NCBI GenBank assembly: GCA_036652035.1
Contig: JAVVWR010000014.1
Location: 1 to 52,522 of the forward strand
Source of the DNA: JAEZVV01 sp036652035
GTDB lineage: Bacteria; Pseudomonadota; Gammaproteobacteria; Burkholderiales; Burkholderiaceae_F
Direction: 5' to 3'
DNA length: 52,522 nucleotides
Shown here: positions 7,270 to 14,857 of the stretch, piece by piece
Numbering within the stretch: the first letter of the stretch is position 1
How the letters are laid out: each line of letters opens with the position of its first letter
Made by a program: the position numbers and the translations under genes
The notes under the pieces: model-generated
The model's database searches: none
Told to the model about the DNA's origin: nothing
What the model saw: only the letters and a program-made list of their open reading frames with translations

Positions 7270-8558
7270 CAGCGCAGCCAGGCGAACACGGAGCCGGCGC
7301 TGACCGAGACCACGGTGGCCGCCAAGCCGGGCAGTAGGAAGCTGTGGTCAAACAGGAAGCGGCCGATGCGGGTGCTGCCGGTGCGATCCGAGGCGCAGGC
7401 GATCGCCAGGGCGCCGGTGGGGATCAGGAAATAGCCGCTGCAGGCGGTTGCCATGCCGACCAGGGTGGCCGGCGGCAGGCCCAGCATCAGACCCAGAGGC
7501 ATCAGCGAGCGGATCGCCGCCGATTGGCTAAACAGCAGCGCGGCGGCCAGAAACAGAACGATCGCGAAGCTGTAGGGATAGGCCTGGACCAGGTTGGTCG
7601 CCCACACCGAAACCGCGGCGTGGTGCTTGAGCAGCAAGGTGTCGCTCGCCCACACGATGCCGAAGATCGACACCGCGCCCATCATTCCCGAGCGGAACAC
7701 CCGGGTTTCCAGAATCGCCTCGCTCGAGGCGCGTCCGGCCCAGGCAATGAAGAGCGAGCCGCCCAGCATCACGATTTGCAGCGCCGAGGCCACTCCCAGA
7801 CGTACCGTCTGCTCGCCGGCCGACCACTGCGGGCGCAGCGTGTCGCAGGCGCTCACAGCGATGGCCTCGGCCACGGTAGCGACAAAAGCCCACAGCGCGC
7901 GTCGCTCATGTGGCTGGATCGGCGCCACGGCCTCGGGTGGCGCGGCCATCGTCGGTGCGGGCGGCAGGTCTGAGCGGCGCCATGCCGCGGCGGCGACCGC
8001 CGCGGCACTGCCGAGCAGGGTGGCAGGCAGGGTGATCAGTAGGATCTCGGCCCAGGAAATGCCCAATGGCAGCAGCACGGCGAGCAGCGCGGCGGTGGCC
8101 GCCGAGACCGGGCTTACCAGGATCGCCTGCTGGATCGCGATCAACGCCGCGGACAAGGGGCGCTCGGGGCGGATGCCAGCCTGGATTGACACTTCAGAAA
8201 TCACCCGGAACAGAGCCACGCTGACATAGCCGGTGCCGCACAGCGCGGTGGCCAGATAGGTGCTGGCCGGCGCCAGCAGGGCGATGCGATGCGGATGACG
8301 GCGCAGGACACGCTCGGCCACCGCGATCATATAGCGGCCACCGCCACCGCCCTCAAGACAGGCCGCCGCGGTGACCACGGCCATGATGATCAGCATCACG
8401 TCGACGGGTGGCGGTGCAGGGTGGGTGCCGCCACCCAGGACCAGCACGCACAGGATGGTGCCGCCCGCCATGCCCAGCCCCAGCCCGCCGAAGCGAGCCC
8501 CCCAGACAATGGCTGACAGGAAGATCAGGAGTTCAAAGGCGGGGCTGAGATCGAACAT
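7263..8558 (-). CDS. Anaerobic C4-dicarboxylate carrier, DcuA/DcuB family
   Basis: A 431-residue inner-membrane protein with about ten hydrophobic helices, matching the Dcu family of dicarboxylate carriers, which exchange fumarate, succinate, malate or aspartate during anaerobic growth. Family landmarks are the start LLIFLSAIVWGARFGGLGLGMAGG, the PPVDVMLIIMAVVTAAACLEGGGGGRYM segment, the LAPASTYLATALCGTGYVSVALFRVISEV block and the RPLSAALIAIQQAILVSPVSAA block. It lies downstream of a periplasmic flavoprotein and cytochrome and would suit uptake or exchange of a carboxylate linked to that reductase. A terminator separates it from the cytochrome gene, so it probably has its own promoter. Confidence 0.85.
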   Translation of the reverse strand: MFDLSPAFELLIFLSAIVWGARFGGLGLGMAGGTILCVLVLGGGTHPAPPPVDVMLIIMAVVTAAACLEGGGGGRYMIAVAERVLRRHPHRIALLAPASTYLATALCGTGYVSVALFRVISEVSIQAGIRPERPLSAALIAIQQAILVSPVSAATAALLAVLLPLGISWAEILLITLPATLLGSAAAVAAAAWRRSDLPPAPTMAAPPEAVAPIQPHERRALWAFVATVAEAIAVSACDTLRPQWSAGEQTVRLGVASALQIVMLGGSLFIAWAGRASSEAILETRVFRSGMMGAVSIFGIVWASDTLLLKHHAAVSVWATNLVQAYPYSFAIVLFLAAALLFSQSAAIRSLMPLGLMLGLPPATLVGMATACSGYFLIPTGALAIACASDRTGSTRIGRFLFDHSFLLPGLAATVVSVSAGSVFAWLRWA

Positions 8559-8652
8559 GCAGGGCGCGGCACGGGCCGCACGCAGAGGGGCGAAAGCGCT
8601 TGGATTCTATCGACACGGCCGAGGCTTGACGCGCGCACGGCTTGACCCAGCG

Positions 8653-8693
8653 AAAAGACAAAGCGCCCCGGCGCCAGATGGGCCCCGGGGCGC
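8653..8693 (-). terminator. Intrinsic terminator after the cytochrome gene
   Basis: A 9-bp perfect stem GCGCCCCGG (8663-8671) / CCGGGGCGC (8685-8693) is followed on the minus strand by TTTGTCTTTT. It begins 18 bases past the cytochrome stop codon and should end the flavoprotein-cytochrome transcript before the Dcu gene. Confidence 0.82.
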
Positions 8694-8710
8694 GCGGGCT
8701 TACCCGCGGA

Positions 8711-9064
8711 CTAGGGCACTTGCATCGGAATGGTGTGGCAGGTGGCGCACTGATTGACCGACGGCTTGTGAATGTTGTGGCATTCCTTGCAGTTCATGTC
8801 GCCCATGTGGGTGAAATGGGGGTTGGGATCCTTGGCCTTGGTTTTTGCTGCCAGGGCTTCGTGACTGCCATGGCAGGTCAGGCAGGTCGAGGTGTTGACG
8901 GCTTTCTGCGATTTTTTCTCCGCGTGGCATTGCGCGCACGCCACGCCTTTGGCGGTGTGAGTGGCGAGCAAGTCGCTCGGCGCCGCCGCGGCGCAGGAAA
9001 GACTGATGCCAAGACAGACGCCGAGGCCGAGGATGAACTGGGTGAGATGTTTCATGGACTTCAT
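8711..9064 (-). CDS. Periplasmic tetraheme cytochrome c
   Basis: A 117-residue exported protein with a signal peptide (FILGLGVCLGISLSCAAAA) and four c-type heme sites: CAQCH (43-47), CLTCH (61-65), CKECH (92-96) and CATCH (106-110). Extra histidines (H36, H68, H83, H86, H99) can serve as distal ligands. The size and spacing match the tetraheme domain of Shewanella flavocytochrome c fumarate reductase and the separate small cytochromes that serve related reductases. It starts 14 bases after the stop of a flavoprotein of that same family. The two genes look like a split flavocytochrome, with this subunit bringing electrons from the quinol pool to the flavin. A GGAG site precedes the ATG at 9064; the ATG at 9055 is an alternative. 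Confidence 0.92.
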   Translation of the reverse strand: MKSMKHLTQFILGLGVCLGISLSCAAAAPSDLLATHTAKGVACAQCHAEKKSQKAVNTSTCLTCHGSHEALAAKTKAKDPNPHFTHMGDMNCKECHNIHKPSVNQCATCHTIPMQVP

Positions 9065-9078
9065 GCTCCGTTGACGAG

Positions 9079-10581
9079 TCAGGCCTTCTGCGCTCGGGCG
9101 ACGCTGTCGCGCGCCGCCAGGCGGCCAAAGACCGCGGCCGATCCGAGTTGGTTGCCACCGATATCGGCGTCGTACCAGACGCCGCCCGCGGCGTTGCCGG
9201 CGGCGTAGAGGCCGGGAATCGGGCGCCGCTCGAAGTCGATGACGCGGGCGACCGTGTCGATCTTCGGGCCGCCAAAGGTGGCGGCAATGCCACCGCTCAT
9301 GGGGATCGCGTAGAAGGGAGCGGTGTCGAGCGCGTGCGGGGCCTTGCGTGAGATCGGCGGGTGGAGCTTGGCCGTGCTCTGGCTGGCAACGGCGCCGTTG
9401 TATTCGGCGACGGTGGCGACCGTGGTTTCCGCCGGCAGGCCCGCGGCGCGCGCCAGTTCTTCAATCGAATTGGCCTGGTAGACCGGGCTGTTGAGGCGCG
9501 CGAACTTCTTGAGCAGCTTGGTCAGGATGTTGTCTTCGCGGTCGGTCTTGGCGTCGACAATGATGAAGCTGCGGTTGTCGGTGGTCAGCTGCGCAATGCG
9601 GCGCGAGCGCGGCGCCTGCTCCAGATTTTCGTCGAGGAAGCGGCGCCCTTCGCGCGAGATGATGATCCCGTATGCCGAGTTGGCGATCCGCGCCGGATTG
9701 GCATGGGTCTCGGGAATGATCGGGCCCGCGTAGAACTGGTCCATGTTGACCAGCAAGGCGTGCAAGGGCTTGGTCATGAGAATGTTCTCGCCGGTCGTGG
9801 TGCGGGAGCCGCGCACCGCCAGCCGGGTGGCCCAGCCGCCCATGTAGGCATTGACGAGTTCCGGGTTGGCGCTGAAGCCGCCAGTGGCGAGCACTACGCC
9901 GCCGCGGGCGAGGTAATCCACCGGGCCGGCCTCGGTCATGGCGTGCACGCCCGTCACATGGCGGCGCTCGTTGGTGATCAGATCGAACGCCTTGGTGTCG
10001 TAATGGACTGGGATCTTGCGTTGTTCCGCCGCCTTGAGCAGTTGGCGGATCAGCACCGACCCGCCCGTGATGCCGGGGCCGCTCAGGAAGAAGCAGCGCG
10101 ACGACGACGGCGCGGGCAAATTTTTGACCAGGCGCAGCGGCACGCCGAGATCCTTCACCCAGTCGATGGTCGGGCCGGACAGCTCGGCGTAGGCGCGCAA
10201 CAGATCGGGGTCGCCGAAGCCGTGCGACAAATGCATCATGTCCTTAACGAAGGCATCGACCGATTCGTTGAGCCCGGCCTGCTCGCGGCTGCCGACGCCG
10301 GCAAAACGACCCGAGGAATAAATGGTGTTGCCATCGGGGCGGCCCATCTTCTCGAGCACGACCACCTTGCCGCCGCGGTCATGGGCTTCGATCGCGCAGC
10401 ACAGGCCGGCGCAGCCGGCACCCAAAACGACGGTGTCGTAGTTCGCGGTCCTGGTGGCCTTGCGGGCCTTGGGGCTGGCCGCTTCCGCGGCGAGGCTGGC
10501 CACGCCCAGTCCGGCGCCGATGCTGGCGCCGATGCCGCCTTTGAGAAAGGCTCGGCGTGCCACGGTTTTTTCCTCTGTCAT
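9079..10581 (-). CDS. Tat-exported flavoprotein reductase, fumarate reductase/FccA-like
   Basis: A 500-residue flavoprotein of the fumarate reductase/succinate dehydrogenase family. Residues 1-36 are a Tat signal (RRAFLKGG at 9-16). Residues 49-80 form the FAD-binding Rossmann motif (VVLGAGCAGLCCAIEA). The capping domain and a C-terminal FAD segment (IPGLYAAGNAAGGVWYDADIGGN) follow. At the position where Shewanella fumarate reductase has the substrate-binding Arg of the NRLGGN motif, this protein has Asp473 (ADIGGN). It is therefore unlikely to be a simple fumarate reductase, and may act on another unsaturated acid (methacrylate, urocanate and cinnamate reductases share this fold). The tetraheme cytochrome just downstream is the probable electron donor. 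A GAGGAC ribosome site supports the start at 10581. The alignment was done by eye. Confidence 0.85.
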   Translation of the reverse strand: MTEEKTVARRAFLKGGIGASIGAGLGVASLAAEAASPKARKATRTANYDTVVLGAGCAGLCCAIEAHDRGGKVVVLEKMGRPDGNTIYSSGRFAGVGSREQAGLNESVDAFVKDMMHLSHGFGDPDLLRAYAELSGPTIDWVKDLGVPLRLVKNLPAPSSSRCFFLSGPGITGGSVLIRQLLKAAEQRKIPVHYDTKAFDLITNERRHVTGVHAMTEAGPVDYLARGGVVLATGGFSANPELVNAYMGGWATRLAVRGSRTTTGENILMTKPLHALLVNMDQFYAGPIIPETHANPARIANSAYGIIISREGRRFLDENLEQAPRSRRIAQLTTDNRSFIIVDAKTDREDNILTKLLKKFARLNSPVYQANSIEELARAAGLPAETTVATVAEYNGAVASQSTAKLHPPISRKAPHALDTAPFYAIPMSGGIAATFGGPKIDTVARVIDFERRPIPGLYAAGNAAGGVWYDADIGGNQLGSAAVFGRLAARDSVARAQKA

Positions 10582-10943
10582 TGCGATGTCCTCTTCGGGT
10601 TGTCGTCAGGTTCGAGGGCCCGGGCGGGACGGGAGGGGTGGTCCGCGCCGTGGGTCTGAGCCCGGAATCAAGACTAGGGAGCGGGCCGGTGCGCGTGTGT
10701 CGCACTTCAGCCAAAGAGTGTTTCGACTCGGCCAGCCGGGGCGCGCCTTGCGCGCAGGCAAGCGGCGGGGGCGAGCGCTGCACGGAGCGCGTCGCTATTG
10801 ACTTGAGAGGTTGCCGTAGCGGCACGAAGGAGCGGCGCCACGTCAGCCGCGCAACGCCCCTCGCGGACAAGCCCCCAAAGCCTGGCCCGAACCAACCCGG
10901 TATCCTCGTCCGCTTCCCTCGCCAGCCCGCCTACGCCCCGCGC
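10582..10943. other. Divergent regulatory region between flavoprotein gene and recQ
   Basis: It separates the minus-strand flavoprotein gene from the plus-strand recQ. The part from 10861 is the right copy of the 272-bp repeat. A TTGACT sequence at 10799 could be a -35 element for recQ, but no good -10 follows at normal spacing. I found no clear FNR half-sites for the anaerobic genes. Confidence 0.4.
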
Positions 10944-11132
10944 ATGTCATCCCGCACCCCCGAATCCGTCCTGCGCGAAGTCTTTGGTTACCCGGTCTTC
11001 CGCGGCTTCCAGCGTGAGGTGATCGATACAGTGGTGAGCGGCAAGGACGCCCTGGTGTTGATGCCCACCGGCGGGGGAAAGAGTCTTTGCTACCAGATCC
11101 CGGCGCTGGTGCGAGAAGGGTTGGGCGTGGTG
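10861..11132 (+). repeat. Perfect 272-bp direct repeat, copy 2 (start of intact recQ)
   Basis: Identical to 5531-5802. This copy continues into the complete recQ gene and so is likely the original. The two copies bracket 5058 bp holding the CopK-like fragment, AraC regulator, Dcu carrier, tetraheme cytochrome and flavoprotein. This is the layout expected from single-crossover integration of a circle sharing 272 bp with recQ. Confidence 0.97.
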
Positions 11133-12758
11133 ATCTCGCCCTTGATCGCGCTGATGCAGGATCAGGTTGCCGCGCTCGACGAGCTGGGCGTGCGCGCCGC
11201 GTTTCTCAATTCCACGCTCAGCAGCAGCCAGGCGGCCGATGTGGAGCGTCGCGTGCGCAGCGGCGAGCTTGACCTTTTGTATGTCGCGCCGGAGCGGCTG
11301 CTGACCGATCGCTGCCAGCGGCTGCTCGCCGAAGCCAAGGTGGGTCTGTTCGCGATCGACGAGGCGCACTGCGTCTCGGCCTGGGGCCACGATTTCCGCC
11401 CCGAGTACGGCCAGCTCTCGGTCTTGCGTGAGCGCTTTCCCGATGTGCCGCGGATTGCACTCACCGCCACCGCCGACGGCCCGACCCGGCGCGAGATTGC
11501 CGAGCGCCTTCTGCTTGAGCCGCACGAGTTTGTCGCGAGCTTTGACCGCCCCAACATCCGCTACCGCATTGTTGAGAAGCGCGAGCCGCGCGAGCAGCTG
11601 CTGCGCTTTATCACGCACGAGCACTCGGGCGAGGCGGGGGTGGTCTACTGCCTGGCGCGCAACACGGTCGAGGAAGTGGCGGCCTTTCTCGCCGCGCATG
11701 GAATCAACGCGCTGCCGTATCACGCCGGCATGAGCGCGATCACCCGCGCCGACAACCAGCGCCGCTTTCTGCGCGAGGACGCGATCGTGATGGTCGCCAC
11801 CATTGCCTTCGGCATGGGCATCGACAAGCCCGACGTGCGCTTTGTCGCCCACCTCGACATGCCCAAGAGCATCGAGGGCTACTTTCAGGAGACTGGCCGC
11901 GCCGGCCGCGACGGCGAGCCCGCCGAGGCCTGGATGAGCTACGGCCTGCAGGACGTGGTGCAGCAGCGCCGGCTGATCGAGATGGGCGAGGCCGACGAGA
12001 CCTACAAGCGGCTCTCGGGCGCCAAGCTCGACGCCATGCTGGGTCTGGCCGAAGCCGGCGATTGCCGCCGCGTGCGCCTGCTCGCCTACTTCGGCGAGGA
12101 AAGCCAGCCCTGCGGCAATTGCGACAACTGCCTGGAGCCGCCCGAGCTGTGGGACGCGACCGAGGCCGCGCGCAAGCTGATCTCGTGCATCTACCGCTGC
12201 GAACAGGCGAGCGGCTTTGGCTTTGCCGCCACCCACATCATCGACGTGCTGCGCGGCAAGGTGACCGAGAAATCGACCAAGTTTGGCCACGAACACATCT
12301 CGACCTGGGGCATTGGCTCGAATTTATCCGAGGCCGAATGGCGGCTGGTGCTGCGCCAGCTGGTGGCGCAACACATTCTGTGGGTCGATTACGACCACTA
12401 CAACGTCCTGCGCCTGGGCGAAGACAGCCGCGCGGTGTTGAAGGGCGAGCGCAAGATCGAGCTGCGCCGCCACACGCCATCGACTTCCGCGCGGCGCAAG
12501 CAGGGCCGCAAGACCAGCACCCACGAAGAGCTGGCGGCGAGCGACGAACCCTTGTTCGAGCGCCTGCGCGCCTGGCGCGCCAGCGTGGCCAAGGAGCACG
12601 GCGTGCCGGCCTACGTGGTGTTTGCCGACGCCACCTTGCGCGCGATCGCCACCGCCCGCCCGGGATCAATGGGTGAGCTGCGTGGCATCAGCGGGGTGGG
12701 CGAGAAAAAGCTCGAGCGTTACGGCGCGGCTGTGATCGAACGGGTGGGCGAGGGCTGA
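10944..12758 (+). CDS. recQ: ATP-dependent DNA helicase RecQ
   Basis: A 604-residue RecQ helicase, which unwinds DNA 3'-5' in recombination and replication-fork repair. Walker A is TGGGKS (42-47) and the DEAH box is at 139-142 (AIDEAHCVSAWGHDFRPEY). The second lobe carries GIDKPDVRFVAHLDMPKSIEGYFQETGRAGRDG. The zinc site follows as RVRLLAYFGEESQPCGNCDNC, then the winged-helix RQC region. The C-terminal HRDC domain (DEPLFERLRAWRASVAKEHGVPAYVVFADATL) is complete. The open frame extends upstream to 10557, but the ATG at 10944 gives the family N-terminus. Its promoter and first 63 codons are duplicated at 5531-5802. It is convergent with the chemotaxis remnants downstream. Confidence 0.97.
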   Translation: MSSRTPESVLREVFGYPVFRGFQREVIDTVVSGKDALVLMPTGGGKSLCYQIPALVREGLGVVISPLIALMQDQVAALDELGVRAAFLNSTLSSSQAADVERRVRSGELDLLYVAPERLLTDRCQRLLAEAKVGLFAIDEAHCVSAWGHDFRPEYGQLSVLRERFPDVPRIALTATADGPTRREIAERLLLEPHEFVASFDRPNIRYRIVEKREPREQLLRFITHEHSGEAGVVYCLARNTVEEVAAFLAAHGINALPYHAGMSAITRADNQRRFLREDAIVMVATIAFGMGIDKPDVRFVAHLDMPKSIEGYFQETGRAGRDGEPAEAWMSYGLQDVVQQRRLIEMGEADETYKRLSGAKLDAMLGLAEAGDCRRVRLLAYFGEESQPCGNCDNCLEPPELWDATEAARKLISCIYRCEQASGFGFAATHIIDVLRGKVTEKSTKFGHEHISTWGIGSNLSEAEWRLVLRQLVAQHILWVDYDHYNVLRLGEDSRAVLKGERKIELRRHTPSTSARRKQGRKTSTHEELAASDEPLFERLRAWRASVAKEHGVPAYVVFADATLRAIATARPGSMGELRGISGVGEKKLERYGAAVIERVGEG

Positions 12759-12803
12759 GCCTCGCCTTCAGGCGCCGCTCCGGACGGGCGGCGGGAGTGT
12801 GAC

Positions 12804-13033
12804 TCAGGCCGCTGGGTTGAGCTCGATGTCGACCACGACGGCGGCGTCGCGGTGGCGCCAGCGCAGCCGGATCACGAAGGGCCGGGCGCGCCGCGTGATC
12901 GTGAAGGGCGCATCGCCGCGAACGCGCGAGGGCACCGAAATCTCCCGTCGGCGGTCTGGCCGGTGATGTTGGTGAAATAGGTCTTGACCGCATCGACGAA
13001 GACGCGCAGATCCGCGTCTTGAATCCCGTTCAT
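12804..13033 (-). pseudogene. CheX-like gene with internal deletion or frameshift
   Basis: Translation from the ATG at 13033 gives MNGIQDADLRVFVDAVKTYF then TNITGQTADG, which resembles the start of CheX-like phosphatase domains. Near 12943-12947 the frame is lost. In another frame the segment EISVPSRVRGDAPFTI, then PFVIRLRWRHRDAAVVVDIE up to the TGA at 12804, resembles the end of the same domain. The middle of a CheX (roughly 70-80 residues) is absent. The start overlaps the stop of the preceding CheY remnant as ATGA, so these were once an operon. The CheX assignment rests on recalled family patterns and is moderate. The damage may be real decay or a sequence error, because an assembly gap lies 400 bases away. 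Confidence 0.5.
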
Positions 13034-13110
13034 GAATCGGGGCTCATCAATTCTTGCAGGGCCGAGGCGAGTTGCTCGTCGGTAAAGGGCTTGGGCGGAA
13101 AGCCGCGCGC
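13030..13110 (-). pseudogene. C-terminal remnant of a CheY-like receiver
   Basis: The frame ending at the TGA at 13030 reads GFPPKPFTDEQLASALQELM then SPDS. KPFT followed by an amphipathic helix is the standard last strand and helix of a response-regulator receiver, with the Lys that contacts the phosphorylation site. The first 90 or so residues of such a domain, including the phospho-acceptor Asp, are missing. Upstream it runs directly into the sensor fragment through a GCGCGC stretch at about 13104-13111. The ATGA overlap with the CheX-like start shows that the original gene order was sensor, cheY, cheX. Confidence 0.55.
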
Positions 13111-13427
13111 GTGGTGTCGAACAGCTGCACCGCTTCGCGCCATTCGTCGAGCGACGGCTTGGGGTCCTGTCCGCTGCGGACCGCTTTCTCGACCTGGAAC
13201 ACGTTCTTGGCCGTTCGCTGCGACAGCACGCGTTGGCGACCGGAGAGCTTGATCATCACAGCGTCTTCGGCGATGCGCAGCGAGGGGTAGAAGTTCAGCA
13301 CCAGAACGCCAAGGTCGAACACGAGGAAGAAAGTGACCGCGACGATGGTCGTGCGGCACTTTCCCGGCAGGCCGGGGAGGAGGCGACAGCGATGGGGCAC
13401 CTCAGAACGACGGAGGCCGCGGTGCAA
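13104..13427 (-). pseudogene. PilJ/NarX-like sensor N-terminal fragment
   Basis: The fragment has a transmembrane helix (TTIVAVTFFLVFDLGVLVLNF) and then the conserved patch IAEDAVMIKLSGRQRVLSQR, typical of the PilJ-type/NarX-like N-terminal sensor domain of chemotaxis transducers. An amphipathic helix ending EAVQLFDTT follows. The fragment breaks off there, where related proteins continue for many more residues, and is joined to the tail of a CheY-like domain. A GTG at 13400 is the most natural start (VPHRCRLLPG); the ATG at 13427 is also possible. The upstream region is only 11 bases from an assembly gap. Confidence 0.55.
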
Positions 13428-13437
13428 CCGAAGCGAG

Positions 13438-13537
13438 NNNNNNNNNNNNNNNNNNNNNNNNNNNNNNNNNNNNNNNNNNNNNNNNNNNNNNNNNNNNNNN
13501 NNNNNNNNNNNNNNNNNNNNNNNNNNNNNNNNNNNNN
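13438..13537. other. Assembly gap of 100 N
   Basis: Exactly 100 undetermined bases marking a second scaffold join. From 13538 to 13768 I see no gene on either strand. A TAGAAT sequence near 13725 could be a -10 element for the hydrolase gene that follows. Confidence 0.99.
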
Positions 13538-13768
13538 GCGGCAGGCGAGCAGGCGCTGCGCGGTTTCAGGAGCGAGGCAGCCTATCGACGGGTCGTGACA
13601 GCCTCATCCCGCGGGGTTGGGCATCTTGGCCATGCTTGATGCGACACAAAGACTGGCGCCGCCTGGCGGAACATGAAACCGGATCGAAGAATCTCCAACG
13701 CCGGCCGATCCCGCGCCGCTGCGTAGAATCAGTCGTCTTCCTGCTCGCCCGGTGCCGTGGCGCTCGCA

Positions 13769-14857
13769 ATGAACTCCCACCCCCAAGCTCTTGGTTTTCC
13801 TTTTCCGCACGCACCTGTCGCGGGCGTCTGGCAAACGGTTGCGGCCGGCGTTCACTGGGTTCGAATGCCGCTGCCGTTTGCGCTCGACCACATCAATCTG
13901 TGGGTTCTCGACGATGAGATCGAGGGCGTCTCCGGTTTCACCGTGATCGACTGCGGCGCCACCACGGCCGAGACCAAGGCGGCGTGGGAGCAGCTGTTCG
14001 ATGGCCCGATGGGCGGGCGACCGGTGTTGCGGGTGATCGCCACGCACTTCCACCCCGATCACCTGGGGCTGGCGCACTGGTTGTGCGAAGGAGGTGCCCG
14101 CCAGCGCTGGCGCGCGCCGCTCTGGACCAGCGCGGGCGAGTACGTCACCGGGCGATTGCTCTCGCAGCAGACCGGGGCTGAGGCGCTGGCCGCCGGCGCT
14201 CGGGCGGCCGAGTTCTACGCCGCCAACGGCCTGGACGACGCGGAATCGATCGCCCGCCTCAAGACTCGCAGCACCAGCCAATACGCGCTGCTGGTGCCAG
14301 CGGTTCCGCCCTCGTATCACCGTCTCATGGGGGGCGGCCAACTGGCGATCGGGCCGGCCGGCGCCAAGCGGGTGTTTCGGCTGCTGGTGGGCTATGGCCA
14401 CTCGGTTGAACATCTGTCGCTCTACTGTGAGGCGGACCACTTGCTCGTCTGCGGCGACATGGTGTTGCCGCGCATTTCAACCAATGTCAGCGTCTACGAC
14501 ATCGATCCCGACGCCGATCCGCTGCCCTTGTATCTGCGCTCGCTCGATCACTATCTGATGCTGCCTGCCGACTCGCTGGTGCTGCCTTCGCACGGCTTGC
14601 CCTTTACCGGCTTGCACCGACGGGTTGCCGATCAGCACGCGCACCACGCGGCGCGGCTCGACGAAGTCCGTGCCGCTTGCACCCGCCCCCGCAGCGCGGC
14701 GGAGATCGTGCCGATTCTGTTTCCGCGCAAGCTCGACTCGCACCAGCTCGGCTTTGCCCTGGGCGAGGCGATCGCTCACCTGCATGCCCTCTGGCGCGAG
14801 GGCAGCCTCACGCGCACGCGTGGCGCCGATGGCGTTTACCGGTTCGTATCCGAATGA
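13769..14857 (+). CDS. Metallo-beta-lactamase-fold hydrolase
   Basis: A 362-residue MBL-fold hydrolase. The metal-binding motif HFHPDH is at 93-98, a later GYGHSVEH histidine and CGDMVLPRI aspartate complete the two-metal site, and LPSHGLPF supplies the last His. A winged-helix-like C-terminal tail (ILFPRKLDSHQLGFALGEAIAHLHALWREG) is common in LACTB2-type and thioesterase-like members. The substrate is not evident. The ATG at 13769 is chosen; an in-frame GTG at 13757 is possible. The stop overlaps the next gene (ATGA), placing it first in a four-gene run. Confidence 0.85.
   Translation: MNSHPQALGFPFPHAPVAGVWQTVAAGVHWVRMPLPFALDHINLWVLDDEIEGVSGFTVIDCGATTAETKAAWEQLFDGPMGGRPVLRVIATHFHPDHLGLAHWLCEGGARQRWRAPLWTSAGEYVTGRLLSQQTGAEALAAGARAAEFYAANGLDDAESIARLKTRSTSQYALLVPAVPPSYHRLMGGGQLAIGPAGAKRVFRLLVGYGHSVEHLSLYCEADHLLVCGDMVLPRISTNVSVYDIDPDADPLPLYLRSLDHYLMLPADSLVLPSHGLPFTGLHRRVADQHAHHAARLDEVRAACTRPRSAAEIVPILFPRKLDSHQLGFALGEAIAHLHALWREGSLTRTRGADGVYRFVSE

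Noticed and set aside
10557..10943. Upstream extension of the recQ frame to 10557
   Set aside because: It overlaps the flavoprotein start and intergenic DNA. RecQ homology starts at the ATG at 10944.
12804..13033. Selenocysteine (UGA) readthrough as the explanation for the broken CheX-like frame, prompted by selC in the window
   Set aside because: The break is a frame change near 12945 and not an in-frame TGA.
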